A model generated the notes under the pieces. That model ran no database searches. It worked only from the letters and a program-made list of their open reading frames with translations, and was not told the DNA's origin. From Pseudalkalibacillus decolorationis (lineage in GTDB: Bacteria > Bacillota > Bacilli > Bacillales > Fictibacillaceae), in the NCBI RefSeq assembly GCF_024609785.1, contig NZ_JANHJQ010000015.1, positions 1 through 52,731 of the forward strand: 52,731 nucleotides of DNA, in the 5' to 3' direction. The translations under genes and the position numbers were made by a program. Shown here piece by piece: positions 21,554 to 28,643 of the stretch (position 1 is the stretch's first letter; each line of letters opens with the position of its first letter).

Positions 21554-22293
21554 AGAAAACGCATCTAGTAATGCTACCAGGCTGGGGAATGGAGAAGGCA
21601 GGGTTTCAATCGTTAACTGGACCTCTTTCTGAAAATACTCAACTTTCCTATGTGGAATGGAGAAATGTAGGTCTAATAACTGATTTTAAAGAACGCGTGA
21701 AGGAAACAGTACTCTCGTTTAAAGAGCCTGTTTATTTACTTGGCTGGTCACTAGGTTCATTAGCGGCACTTGATTTTACAAGCGAGTATCCAAAACAGAT
21801 TAAGGGTTTAATACTCATTGGTGGGACGAGCCGTTTTACAAGGGATGAGGACTACCCGAGTGGCTGGCAACCACGTTTTGTCGAACGTATGAAGAAACAG
21901 TTACAACGCAATCAGGAGAAAACACTGACAACTTTTTACGAAGAAATGTTTTCTGTAGCTGAGAGGGAGAAAGGGTTGGACAGACAATTCATTGAGGTTG
22001 TACAACGTGAGTTTCAAGGGGATAATCTGGATTCGCTATGTACGGGGTTAGATTATCTATTACAAACAGATACAAGAGTAACTCTCTCGCAAATTGACGC
22101 ACCGGTTTTATTGATTCATGGTGTAGAGGATACGATTTGTCCTCCTACAGCCTCTTCTTTGATAAACCAACAGTTGGGAGAAAACGCTGAATTTCACGAA
22201 ATCGAAAATGCAGGGCATATCTCGTTTTTCACAAAATCAGATGAGTGCATTCAGCTAATTATAAAATTCCTGCAAAAGGATGAAAAGCAATGA
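21550..22293 (+). CDS. bioH: pimeloyl-ACP methyl ester esterase-like alpha/beta hydrolase
   Basis: In the BioC-BioH route this esterase removes the methyl group from pimeloyl-ACP methyl ester, ending the disguised fatty-acid extension. It has 247 residues with an alpha/beta hydrolase triad: Ser67 in LLGWSLGS, Asp194 in HGVEDTICP and His223 in AGHIS. The ATGA overlap with bioF and with bioC on the other side fixes its place in the operon. The BioH name rests mostly on this context, since the fold alone is generic. Confidence 0.88.
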   Translation: MKKTHLVMLPGWGMEKAGFQSLTGPLSENTQLSYVEWRNVGLITDFKERVKETVLSFKEPVYLLGWSLGSLAALDFTSEYPKQIKGLILIGGTSRFTRDEDYPSGWQPRFVERMKKQLQRNQEKTLTTFYEEMFSVAEREKGLDRQFIEVVQREFQGDNLDSLCTGLDYLLQTDTRVTLSQIDAPVLLIHGVEDTICPPTASSLINQQLGENAEFHEIENAGHISFFTKSDECIQLIIKFLQKDEKQ

Positions 22294-23159
22294 TTGATAA
22301 ACAACTTTTGCGAAAACGATTTAGTGACCATGCAAGGACATATGATGAGTACGCCAATGTCCAGAAAAAGATGGCGAACCAATTAATCGGCTCACTTCCG
22401 AAATCCGATAAATCAATTGATATTCTAGAAATTGGCTGTGGATCCGGTTACTTGACTCGGATACTATGTGAAGTATTTCCACACGCGACAATTACTGCTA
22501 TTGATTTAGCTCCAGGAATGATTGAGGTGGCGAAGGAAAGGATGGGGGAGAAGAGGGTCACCTATCTATGTGGTGATATCGAAGAAATGATGCTCCACAA
22601 AACCTACGATATCATCATTTCAAATGCAACGTTTCAATGGTTGAATAATCCTAAGAAGGTGATTGGACAGTTGTATACCTTATTAAAATCGGGGGGCGTT
22701 TTCACATTTTCAACCTTTGGAGCAAAAACTTTTCAGGAACTCCATACCTGCTACGTACAGGCGAAATTAAAACTACAACTCCAAACGAGCAGTGCTCCAG
22801 GGCAAGCGTTTTATTCGAAAACAGAACTGGTTGGTCTATGTGAACGAGCATTAGCTGTATCAAAAAGTACGTTTCCAAATGAAATCACAGGCACACAGCA
22901 ATTTGAGCGGGAGTATTTTCAAAACGCACGCGCCTTTTTTACATCGGTTCAAAAAATTGGAGCAAGCAACAGCAATAAAACAAACTCGATCCAACGCCCG
23001 TCCTTCTTCAGGGAATTAATCAAATTGTACGAAACAAATTACCGTGATGAAAATGGAATCCGAGCAACGTATGATTGTTTGTTTTTAAGCATTAAGAAAA
23101 TAGGACTGTTACATAATGATGGGGTAGATGAAACAGTAGGTGTTGATATTAAAACATAG
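22290..23159 (+). CDS. bioC: malonyl-ACP O-methyltransferase
   Basis: A SAM-dependent methyltransferase that masks malonyl-ACP so that it can be extended to pimeloyl-ACP. It has 289 residues. The N-terminal RKRFSDHARTYDEYANVQ segment is characteristic of BioC. SAM motif I is ILEIGCGSGYLTRIL (about 45-59), and ISNATFQWLNNP follows at about 109-120. The start overlaps bioH by 4 bp. It is the last gene of the operon here, and bioB does not follow. Confidence 0.93.
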   Translation: MIDKQLLRKRFSDHARTYDEYANVQKKMANQLIGSLPKSDKSIDILEIGCGSGYLTRILCEVFPHATITAIDLAPGMIEVAKERMGEKRVTYLCGDIEEMMLHKTYDIIISNATFQWLNNPKKVIGQLYTLLKSGGVFTFSTFGAKTFQELHTCYVQAKLKLQLQTSSAPGQAFYSKTELVGLCERALAVSKSTFPNEITGTQQFEREYFQNARAFFTSVQKIGASNSNKTNSIQRPSFFRELIKLYETNYRDENGIRATYDCLFLSIKKIGLLHNDGVDETVGVDIKT

Positions 23160-23191
23160 AAAAGCTTGGTATATATGCTCGAATCAAACAA

Positions 23192-23220
23192 TACCTTGAG
23201 ATAGTTAACCTCTCAAGGTA
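23192..23220. terminator. terminator shared by bioC and the YezG array
   Basis: TACCTTGAGA and TCTCAAGGTA form a perfect 10-bp stem. A near copy is at 24187-24217 and a degenerate copy at 26383-26414, each downstream of a YezG-family gene on the minus strand. Confidence 0.75.
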
Positions 23221-23227
23221 TAGTATA

Positions 23228-23416
23228 TTATCTATTACTTTGCTTTAAATTTTCTGCAATGTATTTCTCAATGATTGCTTGGGGTCTTTTTCCTTTTGTT
23301 TTTATTCCTAAGTTTTTGTATTCCCAAATAATCTGTTGTTCATAGGAGTCCACTTCAGACAGGTCTTCGTAGTTGTAATCGATATTGAAATCATTAGGGG
23401 AGAGTAGGGAGACCAT
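23228..23416 (-). pseudogene. C-terminal remnant of a YezG-family immunity gene (copy A)
   Basis: The last ~50 codons (NIDYNYEDLSEVDSYEQQ, IIWEYKNLGIKTKGKR, IIEKYI) match the C-terminal third of the intact copies at 24230 and 26425 almost exactly. The first two-thirds are missing and about 9 unrelated codons precede it. It is an end fragment of a deleted immunity gene at the distal edge of the array. Confidence 0.8.
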
Positions 23417-23539
23417 TTAAAGTTTATTAATCGTTTAATATATACAAAGAACACCCGAATAGATAGATTATTTTCCACTACTCGGGTTAAATAATACATC
23501 GATCATATTTAGAAAATCTGGACTTAATTAAGATTCGTA

Positions 23540-23950
23540 TCACTTTAAATATTCTGCTTCCCATTCTTCTTGTTTTTCAACAGGACTAAGTTGAGAAATA
23601 TCATCATATCTATAATTGACTTTCATTTGACCAGTGTTATCTAAAATAAAAGTTAAATTTGTCCACTGTTCTTGATCTTGCAACCTAAATTCATTCCATA
23701 AGACTTCAAAGCATTCATATAATTCCTGTTTTAAATTTTTATGATAACGTTTATCTACATCAAACCTATCTATAATATCCAGATTATAGATAGATTTCTT
23801 ATTGTTTAAAGGATAATAATAATAAAATACTTGTGAGAACCCCTCTCTTACTTCAGAATAGAGAAAAATTTTTCTCCAATCTTCAGGAATCATTTCATTT
23901 AATATGGTTGCTACTCTTTGATAAATAATTTCCATCTCTTTAGTTTCCAA
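23540..23950 (-). CDS. YezG-family (DUF600) immunity protein, copy B, short type
   Basis: YezG-family proteins neutralise the nuclease tips of LXG toxins such as YeeF. This one has 136 residues and starts at a TTG behind GAGAGGATTAA. The family pattern is clear: METKEMEIIYQRVA, MIPEDWRKIFLYSEV, QVFYYYYP, then NLTFILDNTGQMKVNYRYDD. It ends in SPVEKQEEWEAEYLK, the same short C-terminus as copy F, instead of the longer EKYI-type tail. A toxin C-terminal remnant lies directly upstream, an orphan toxin-tip plus immunity cassette. Confidence 0.85.
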   Translation of the reverse strand: METKEMEIIYQRVATILNEMIPEDWRKIFLYSEVREGFSQVFYYYYPLNNKKSIYNLDIIDRFDVDKRYHKNLKQELYECFEVLWNEFRLQDQEQWTNLTFILDNTGQMKVNYRYDDISQLSPVEKQEEWEAEYLK

Positions 23951-23975
23951 TATTAATCCTCTCCATTATAATTAG

Positions 23976-24186
23976 TTAAATTGCCTTCATACTTTTCCCA
24001 TCAATTTTGTATTCAATTTCAAACTTTAAAGGTCTTGCAGAATCTTCTTTGTATATAGGTTCAATTTTAACTTCAACTGTTTTACCTTCCTCTAAAGCCT
24101 TCTTCCAAGCATTTTCTAATACCTTGTACTCGCTCCTATTTAATTTAGCATTCCCGTTATTGGTATATATTGATCCAAACGAAAAG
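23976..24186 (-). pseudogene. C-terminal remnant of a DNA/RNA non-specific endonuclease toxin (NS_2 type)
   Basis: The minus-strand frame reads FGSIYTNNGNAKLNRSEYK, VLENAWKKALEEGKTVEV, KIEPIYKEDSARPLKF, EIEYKIDG and a stop. This is the C-terminal pattern of Endonuclea_NS_2 nucleases used as LXG toxin tips. No start and no upstream toxin are present. The coding sense begins right at the edge of the terminator hairpin at 24187, which marks the recombination joint. Confidence 0.7.
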
Positions 24187-24217
24187 TACCTTGAGGGGCA
24201 GTAATCCTCTCAAGGTA
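24187..24217 (-). terminator. terminator of YezG copy C
   Basis: TACCTTGAG and CTCAAGGTA form a stem a few bases after the copy C stop. It resembles the hairpin at 23192. Confidence 0.7.
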
Positions 24218-24229
24218 TAGTAATAACTA

Positions 24230-24691
24230 TTATGTTCTTTCATTATCATCAATGTACTTCTCAATGATTGCTTGGAGCCTTTCTCCTTTTGTTTTTATTC
24301 CAAGATGCTTGTATTCCCAAATAATCTGTTGTTCATAGGAGTCCACTTCAGATAGGTCTTCGTAGTTGTAATCGATTTTGAAATCACCGGTGTTATCAAT
24401 TGTTAATGTGAGATTCGTCCATTGTTCTTGATTTTGGTTTCTAAATTCCTCCCACAGTTCTGTAAAATAATCATAAAGTTGAAACTCCAATTCTTGATAT
24501 TCTTCTTCATTAATAGAATATAGGTCAGGTACGTTAAGATTATATACTGGATCAGTTTTTCCTGATGGAATATAATAGAAAAATATACGTTTAAGATCAC
24601 TTCGAAATTCTGCAAAAAGGGCTATTTTCCCCCATGCTTCCGGGATCATATCATTAAGCGTAATACCGATGTTTTGATATAGTTCTTCCAT
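24230..24691 (-). CDS. YezG-family immunity protein, copy C
   Basis: The copy has 153 residues from the ATG at 24691 (MEELYQNIGITLNDMIPEAW). The frame stays open much further upstream, but that part overlaps copy D and has no family match. The core reads KIALFAEFRSDLKRIFFYY, NLTLTIDNTGDFKIDYNYED and the long C-terminus YEQQIIWEYKHLGIKTKG through EKYI. The usual METTE head is absent and replaced by an unrelated NGAKKT stretch, so a recombination joint lies at the start codon. A GGAG-like site precedes the ATG. Confidence 0.82.
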   Translation of the reverse strand: MEELYQNIGITLNDMIPEAWGKIALFAEFRSDLKRIFFYYIPSGKTDPVYNLNVPDLYSINEEEYQELEFQLYDYFTELWEEFRNQNQEQWTNLTLTIDNTGDFKIDYNYEDLSEVDSYEQQIIWEYKHLGIKTKGERLQAIIEKYIDDNERT

Positions 24692-24815
24692 TGTTTTCTT
24701 TGCTCCATTTACTAAGTTGAGTTCACTATTTTTTGAAAGTGTGAAAGAATATGATTGTAAAATACAAAAATACATAAGAGACCTGATGAAGACATGATCG
24801 GATTTTAAAAGAATT

Positions 24816-25289
24816 TTATTTATTATCCTTATGAAGATAAGTCCTAAGGATATCCTCGGCCATTTCTCCTCCAACTCTAATTCCAAGGGTATTATATGCC
24901 CAAATAACTTGTTTTGCGTATGGTCCGAATGTTGAAGGATATTCATACTCATAGTTAATCTTAAATTCTCCAGTATTATCAAGTATGAAAGTTAGGTTTG
25001 TCCATTGCTCTTGCTTCTGAATTCTAAACTCTTCCCATAATTCATCGAAACAATCAGGTAAATCATACCGTAGTTCTTTAAATTTATTATCATCAATGTT
25101 AAATTGATCTGTGATATCCATACTGTAAATTGGGTTCTGGTTATCTTTTGGATAATAATAGAAAAATACATTTTGATGTTCTTCACTTACTTCTGCATAT
25201 AAATATACTTTATTCCATTCTTCTGGAATGATGTTGTTAATAATTATTCCGATTTTATTATATAGTTCTTCCATTTCAGTTGTTTCCAA
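24816..25289 (-). CDS. YezG-family immunity protein, copy D
   Basis: A 157-residue full-length copy starting METTEMEELYNKIGIIINN from a TTG behind AGGAGT. The core is NKVYLYAEVSEEHQNVFFYY, SMDITDQFNI, NLTFILDNTGEFKINYEYEY. The C-terminus is divergent (GPYAKQVIWAYNTLGIRVGG and ILRTYLHKDNK), so it may recognise a different toxin tip. A short toxin-tail scar lies just upstream. Confidence 0.87.
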   Translation of the reverse strand: METTEMEELYNKIGIIINNIIPEEWNKVYLYAEVSEEHQNVFFYYYPKDNQNPIYSMDITDQFNIDDNKFKELRYDLPDCFDELWEEFRIQKQEQWTNLTFILDNTGEFKINYEYEYPSTFGPYAKQVIWAYNTLGIRVGGEMAEDILRTYLHKDNK

Positions 25290-25301
25290 ATAAGTACACT
25301 C

Positions 25302-25364
25302 CTAAGAGCTTTTTGCTAAGTCAGACTGGTATCCATCATATCCATTAATGTATAGGAAGAAATC
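25302..25364 (-). pseudogene. toxin C-terminal tail scar 1
   Basis: The minus-strand frame DFFLYINGYDGYQSDLAKSS ends at a stop 10 bp before the AGGAGT site's gene. A second scar at 26319-26369 reads SFFLHINGFDGIIQKS and stops in the same position before copy F. Two conserved tails ahead of two immunity genes suggest a lost toxin domain. The domain is unidentified. Confidence 0.55.
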
Positions 25365-25410
25365 AGGTGAAAAAAGCAGTAGTAACTCTCAAAGTCATAG
25401 CTTAACAACA

Positions 25411-25889
25411 TTAACTTTTTCCGCTTTCGGTAATGTGCTTTTGAATAATTGCTTGTGGCCTTTCCCCCTTAGTTTCTATACCTAAATGTTTATACTTCCA
25501 TATAATTCGCTGCTCATATGAATCCTGTTCACTAATGTCTTCATAATTATATTCAATGTTAAATTCTCCTGTGTTTTCAAGTATAAATGTAAGACTTGTC
25601 CACTTTTCTTGCTTTTGATTCTTAAACACTTCCCATAACTCCGTAAAACAATCATATAATTGATCTTCTAGCTCTTCGTATTCATCTTCATAATTGATAA
25701 ATCTATTTGTGATATCTAGATTATAAACTGGTTCATCTAGGTTGCTGGGGTAATAATAAAAATATATACTTTTCTGCCCTCTTCACTAACCTCTGTGTAA
25801 AGAAGGATCTTATTCCATGCTTCTGGTATCATTTCATTTAAAATATTTGCTGCTTTCTCATAAAGCATTTCCATCTCTTTAGTTTCCAT
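25411..25889 (-). pseudogene. YezG-family immunity gene, copy E, frameshifted
   Basis: The start METKEMEMLYEKAANILNEM is in frame from the ATG at 25889. After GRKVY the frame breaks because two extra bases sit in a TATATAT run near 25762-25768. The second frame then continues as a normal YezG protein (LDEPVYNLDITNRF to ERPQAIIQKHITESGKS). Its ATG overlaps the copy F stop as TAATG, so the two were translationally coupled. Only a short N-terminal peptide would be made now, unless slippage restores the frame. Confidence 0.85.
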
Positions 25890-26305
25890 TATTCTTTTTC
25901 TAGATATTCTTCTTCCCAATTATTCTGCTTATCAACGGGACTGATATCTGAAACATCTTCATAATCATAGTCTACCTTCATGGAACCAATATTATCTAAA
26001 ATAAAGGTTAAATTTGACCAAGGTTCTTGTTCTTGCTTCTTGAATTCTTCACGTAACCCTGAAAAACATGTATATAACTGGTTTTCTAATTCATCAAACT
26101 CATCCTCGTTGAGATTGAACTTATCAGTAATATCAAGGCTATAAACTGGTTCAGTATCAGCACTAGGATAATAATAAAAGAAAACTTTCCTATAGCCTTC
26201 ACGGACTTCGGCGTAAAGGTATAATTTACTCCATTCTCCTGGAATGTTGTTGTTAATAATTATTGCTATTTTGTTATATATATCTTCCATTTCAGTTGTT
26301 CTCAT
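25889..26305 (-). CDS. YezG-family immunity protein, copy F, short type
   Basis: The copy has 138 residues. It starts MRTTEMEDIYNKIAIIINN behind AGGAGT. The core is SKLYLYAEVREGYRKVFFYY, NLTFILDNIGSMKVDYDYED, and the end is SPVDKQNNWEEEYLEKE. Copies B and F share this short C-terminus, a distinct subtype within the array. The stop is fused to the ATG of the frameshifted copy E. Confidence 0.87.
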   Translation of the reverse strand: MRTTEMEDIYNKIAIIINNNIPGEWSKLYLYAEVREGYRKVFFYYYPSADTEPVYSLDITDKFNLNEDEFDELENQLYTCFSGLREEFKKQEQEPWSNLTFILDNIGSMKVDYDYEDVSDISPVDKQNNWEEEYLEKE

Positions 26306-26318
26306 TTAAAGTTCACTC

Positions 26319-26369
26319 CTAAGATTTCTGTATAATTCCATCAAATCCGTTAATGTGGAGGAAGAAACT
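26319..26369 (-). pseudogene. toxin C-terminal tail scar 2
   Basis: The minus-strand frame SFFLHINGFDGIIQKS with a stop lies 13 bp before the copy F start. It matches scar 1 over FFL(Y/H)ING(Y/F)DG. Both scars sit between the hairpin of the previous unit and the ribosome binding site of the next immunity gene. Confidence 0.55.
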
Positions 26370-26382
26370 CGATAAATAAAAA

Positions 26383-26414
26383 TATCTTGGAAGGTAGTTA
26401 CCTAGCAAGGCATA
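26383..26414 (-). terminator. degenerate terminator after YezG copy G
   Basis: TATCTTG ... CAAGGCATA is an imperfect version of the hairpins at 23192 and 24187. It contains an inner AGGTA-GT-TACCT hairpin and is followed on the minus strand by a T-rich stretch. Confidence 0.5.
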
Positions 26415-26424
26415 GTAATAACTA

Positions 26425-26901
26425 TTATTTTTTTTCATTTTCAACAATGTACTTCTCAATGATTGCTTGGGGTCTTTTTCCTTTGGTTTTGATTCCTAGA
26501 TTCTTGTATTCCCAAATAATCTGTTGCTCATAAGGGTCAACTTCAGATAAGTCTTCATAGTTGTAATCAATATTGAATTCACCAGTGGTATCAATTGTTA
26601 ACGTGAGATTCGTCCATTTCTCTTGATTCTGGTTACTAAACTCTTCTGATAACTCTGTGAAACAATCATATAAGTTATCTTCTAGTTCTTCAATGGCTTC
26701 CTCATCTACGTTATATTTTTTTATAATGTCAAGGCTATAAATAGGCTCGCTTTTTCCATCTGGATAAAAATAAAAATATACTTGTCTTGAACCTTTCCAG
26801 ACTTCTGCGTAGAGGTGAATTTTTATCCAAGCCCCAGGAATCATGCTTTGTAAATTATAGGCTATTTCTTGATATATATTTTCCATTACTTTTGTCTCCA
26901 T
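26425..26901 (-). CDS. YezG-family immunity protein, copy G
   Basis: A 158-residue full-length copy behind a perfect AGGAGG. It reads METKVMENIYQEIAYNLQSM, IKIHLYAEVWKGSRQVYFYF, SLDIIKKYNV, NLTLTIDTTGEFNIDYNYED and the long C-terminus shared with copies A and C. The stop of a nuclease-type toxin remnant lies 12 bp upstream, the usual toxin-immunity order. Confidence 0.88.
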   Translation of the reverse strand: METKVMENIYQEIAYNLQSMIPGAWIKIHLYAEVWKGSRQVYFYFYPDGKSEPIYSLDIIKKYNVDEEAIEELEDNLYDCFTELSEEFSNQNQEKWTNLTLTIDTTGEFNIDYNYEDLSEVDPYEQQIIWEYKNLGIKTKGKRPQAIIEKYIVENEKK

Positions 26902-26912
26902 GATTAAACCTC

Positions 26913-27304
26913 CTATGGATTATCCAATCGCCTAATTGTTTCTTTCCCTTCAATTTTATACTTAATTACAAATTCATTGGGCCTTGTTGAATCTCCTTTG
27001 AATTTTGGTGTTACATCTACAAATACTTCTTGACCTGACTCAGGTGCACTTTTCCATTGGTTTTCTAGCCGCTTATAAGATCCTTGATTTACGAGTTTTC
27101 CATTCATGGGAACCATATATTTATAGATCGCTTTCCCCCTTTAAACGCGCATCCAGCCCAGCCGACAACTGGAATGAATCCTGCAGCGGCCATTGCACCG
27201 GCGGTTGCTCGTTCGGCTGCGGTAAGCTTTCTACCTGTGATCGGATCGACGCCTTCTGTTGATCTAAGGTAATCATAATATCCAGTAAGGAGAAGATTTA
27301 ATAA
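26913..27304 (-). pseudogene. deletion-derived LXG toxin remnant (PT-TG segment joined to NS_2 endonuclease tip)
   Basis: The 5' part reads TGYYDYLRSTEGVDPITGRK, LTAAERATAGAMAAAG, FIPVVGWAG, nearly the same as residues ~280-330 of the intact toxin at 28644. Near 27130 one base is missing in the GGGGGAAAGCG stretch. The correct frame then continues as AIYKYMVPMNGKLVNQGSYK, LENQWKSAPESG, VDVTPKFKGDSTRPNEF and a stop, the NS_2 endonuclease C-terminus. The LXG domain and most of the nuclease domain are gone. It is a non-functional chimera feeding copy G. Confidence 0.78.
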
Positions 27305-27307
27305 ATA

Positions 27308-27348
27308 AAAAACCACACGAGTTATCTACTAAAACTCGTGTGGTTTAC
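27308..27348. terminator. strong bidirectional terminator
   Basis: AAACCACACGAGTT (27310-27323) and AACTCGTGTGGTTT (27333-27346) form a perfect 14-bp stem with A/T flanks on both sides. It separates the active toxin operon from the remnant array. Confidence 0.88.
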
Positions 27349-27472
27349 AAATTTTGGTTTGAATGGCTAGTTATGATTTTATTTATTTCAAAGGAATAAT
27401 TCAAACTTCATTCCACTCCATCTAGTACGAATGAATAAACTTTTGTTTAGGAACTTCCGTTTTTATACATAT
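27349..27472. other. intergenic, no feature seen
   Basis: AT-rich spacer between the small gene and the terminator on the minus strand. Confidence 0.3.
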
Positions 27473-27679
27473 CTATTTATTATCTAATATGCTTCTTAAT
27501 CCGGTAAAAACAACATCTCTCATAACCTCGGTATATTCGCTATATTCTTTTTGGGTGTTTATTACTTCGTCAAAAACCTCTTTTATTTTTCCGTCTATTA
27601 TTATCGTTAATCCTTCAACTTCTTCATCTGATTCCCCTTTTTGGAACTTATCTTTTAATATTGTTAGCTTTTCGGACAT
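27473..27679 (-). CDS. small acidic protein of unknown function in the toxin locus
   Basis: A 68-residue protein starts at an ATG behind AAAGGAGATGGGAAT, an excellent ribosome binding site. It begins MSEKLTILKDKFQKGESDEE. The end YTEVMRDVVFTGLRSILDNK vaguely recalls the C-terminal helix of ribbon-helix-helix proteins. It starts 13 bases after the stop of the start-less frame at 27693-28025 and may have been translated with it. Its function is unknown; its position suggests an accessory or immunity role. Confidence 0.6.
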   Translation of the reverse strand: MSEKLTILKDKFQKGESDEEVEGLTIIIDGKIKEVFDEVINTQKEYSEYTEVMRDVVFTGLRSILDNK

Positions 27680-27692
27680 ATTCCCATCTCCT

Positions 27693-28025
27693 TTATTTGA
27701 AATTTTTAGCTAAAAAGTTTTCTACATCTATAATCCAGTATTGTTCCTTCTTAGGTACATATTCTGTGAAGTCAAGAAGCTGGTTCAGGATATAGTGAAA
27801 ATAATTTAATTCCTTATTATCAAAGTTTACATACAGGGAAGGGGAAAGGTCCAAAACACTATCATAATCCTCATTTATTAATAAATGAGATAATTCAGTT
27901 GCATTATCTTTAAAACTATTTATTTTCTCAAAAACTTTATTTATATCTAAAACTATTTTTAATTTTATAACTTCAATTTTGAAATTACAAATAAAGCCTT
28001 GAGGGAAAGCATACCAATCAAGATT
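27693..28025 (-). pseudogene. start-less ORF downstream of SUFU gene, probable 5'-truncated gene
   Basis: An open frame of about 110 codons reads DWYAFPQGFICNFKIEV, then DINKVFEKINSFKDN, LSHLLINEDYDSVLDLS, YFHYILNQLLDFTEY and WIIDVENFLAKNFK before its stop. Amino-acid composition and length argue that it was coding, but there is no ATG, GTG or TTG at its 5' end. A stop lies just upstream at 28026. I do not recognise the family. The position, 18 bases after the SUFU stop, fits a truncated immunity gene. Confidence 0.5.
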
Positions 28026-28042
28026 TTATATTCATATGTTTT

Positions 28043-28621
28043 TTATAGAACAGATTTTCTTTCAATGTTAAATATATCTATTTTTTCATGTTCAAATAAT
28101 TTTTCTAAATTTTCGGGCCCATGTTCTTCAGCGTAATGATATTCTTTTTCAGAAATAGGAACAGCAAGTAACCATGTAACGCATTTATTTGAAAATTCAA
28201 TCGTCTTTAATGACTCCTCCCACAAAAAGGGTGGGGCAAATAATATGTGTTCCATTTCAGTATTCGGGTAATACATTTTTAGAACATCTCTAAAAATCAC
28301 TCCTGGTGCACACGAATAGTTTGAGTTTATTATATTAAATGCACATGTTGATAAAACATTCGAGAATAAATTAAACTCTGTATAACATGCACCAACAATC
28401 TCTATTGTTAGAGGTTTTTCGTCTATTAATAGATCAATTGAATAGTCTGATAAGTTAAGAGTTGAATATGATGAAACACCTTCATAAGGTCTATCGCTAG
28501 CAGATAATATATCAATACTGCTTTTATGTTGGTCATCCCAATATTTATTTACCTTTGGTGATCCACCAAATGCTTGTAACGCTGACTTTGCAATTATTTT
28601 ATTTTCACTTGAAATACTCAT
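28043..28621 (-). CDS. suppressor-of-fused (SUFU) domain immunity protein
   Basis: The presumed cognate immunity protein of the LXG toxin immediately upstream (22-bp gap). From the ATG at 28621, behind TTGGAGGGATTTTTT, it has 192 residues; a start at 28636 would pre-empt that site. SUFU-type landmarks are SYSTLNLSDYSIDLLIDEK, then ILFAPPFLWEESLKTIEF, VTWLLAVPISEKEYHYAEEH and a C-terminal LEKLFEHEKIDIFNIERKS. SUFU proteins are known immunity partners of nuclease toxins in bacteria. Confidence 0.85.
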   Translation of the reverse strand: MSISSENKIIAKSALQAFGGSPKVNKYWDDQHKSSIDILSASDRPYEGVSSYSTLNLSDYSIDLLIDEKPLTIEIVGACYTEFNLFSNVLSTCAFNIINSNYSCAPGVIFRDVLKMYYPNTEMEHILFAPPFLWEESLKTIEFSNKCVTWLLAVPISEKEYHYAEEHGPENLEKLFEHEKIDIFNIERKSVL

Positions 28622-28643
28622 AAAAAATCCCTCCAACTATCAA

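Noticed and set aside
24692-24982. N-terminal extension of YezG copy C
   Set aside because: The frame is open but overlaps copy D and shows no YezG-like sequence before MEELYQ.
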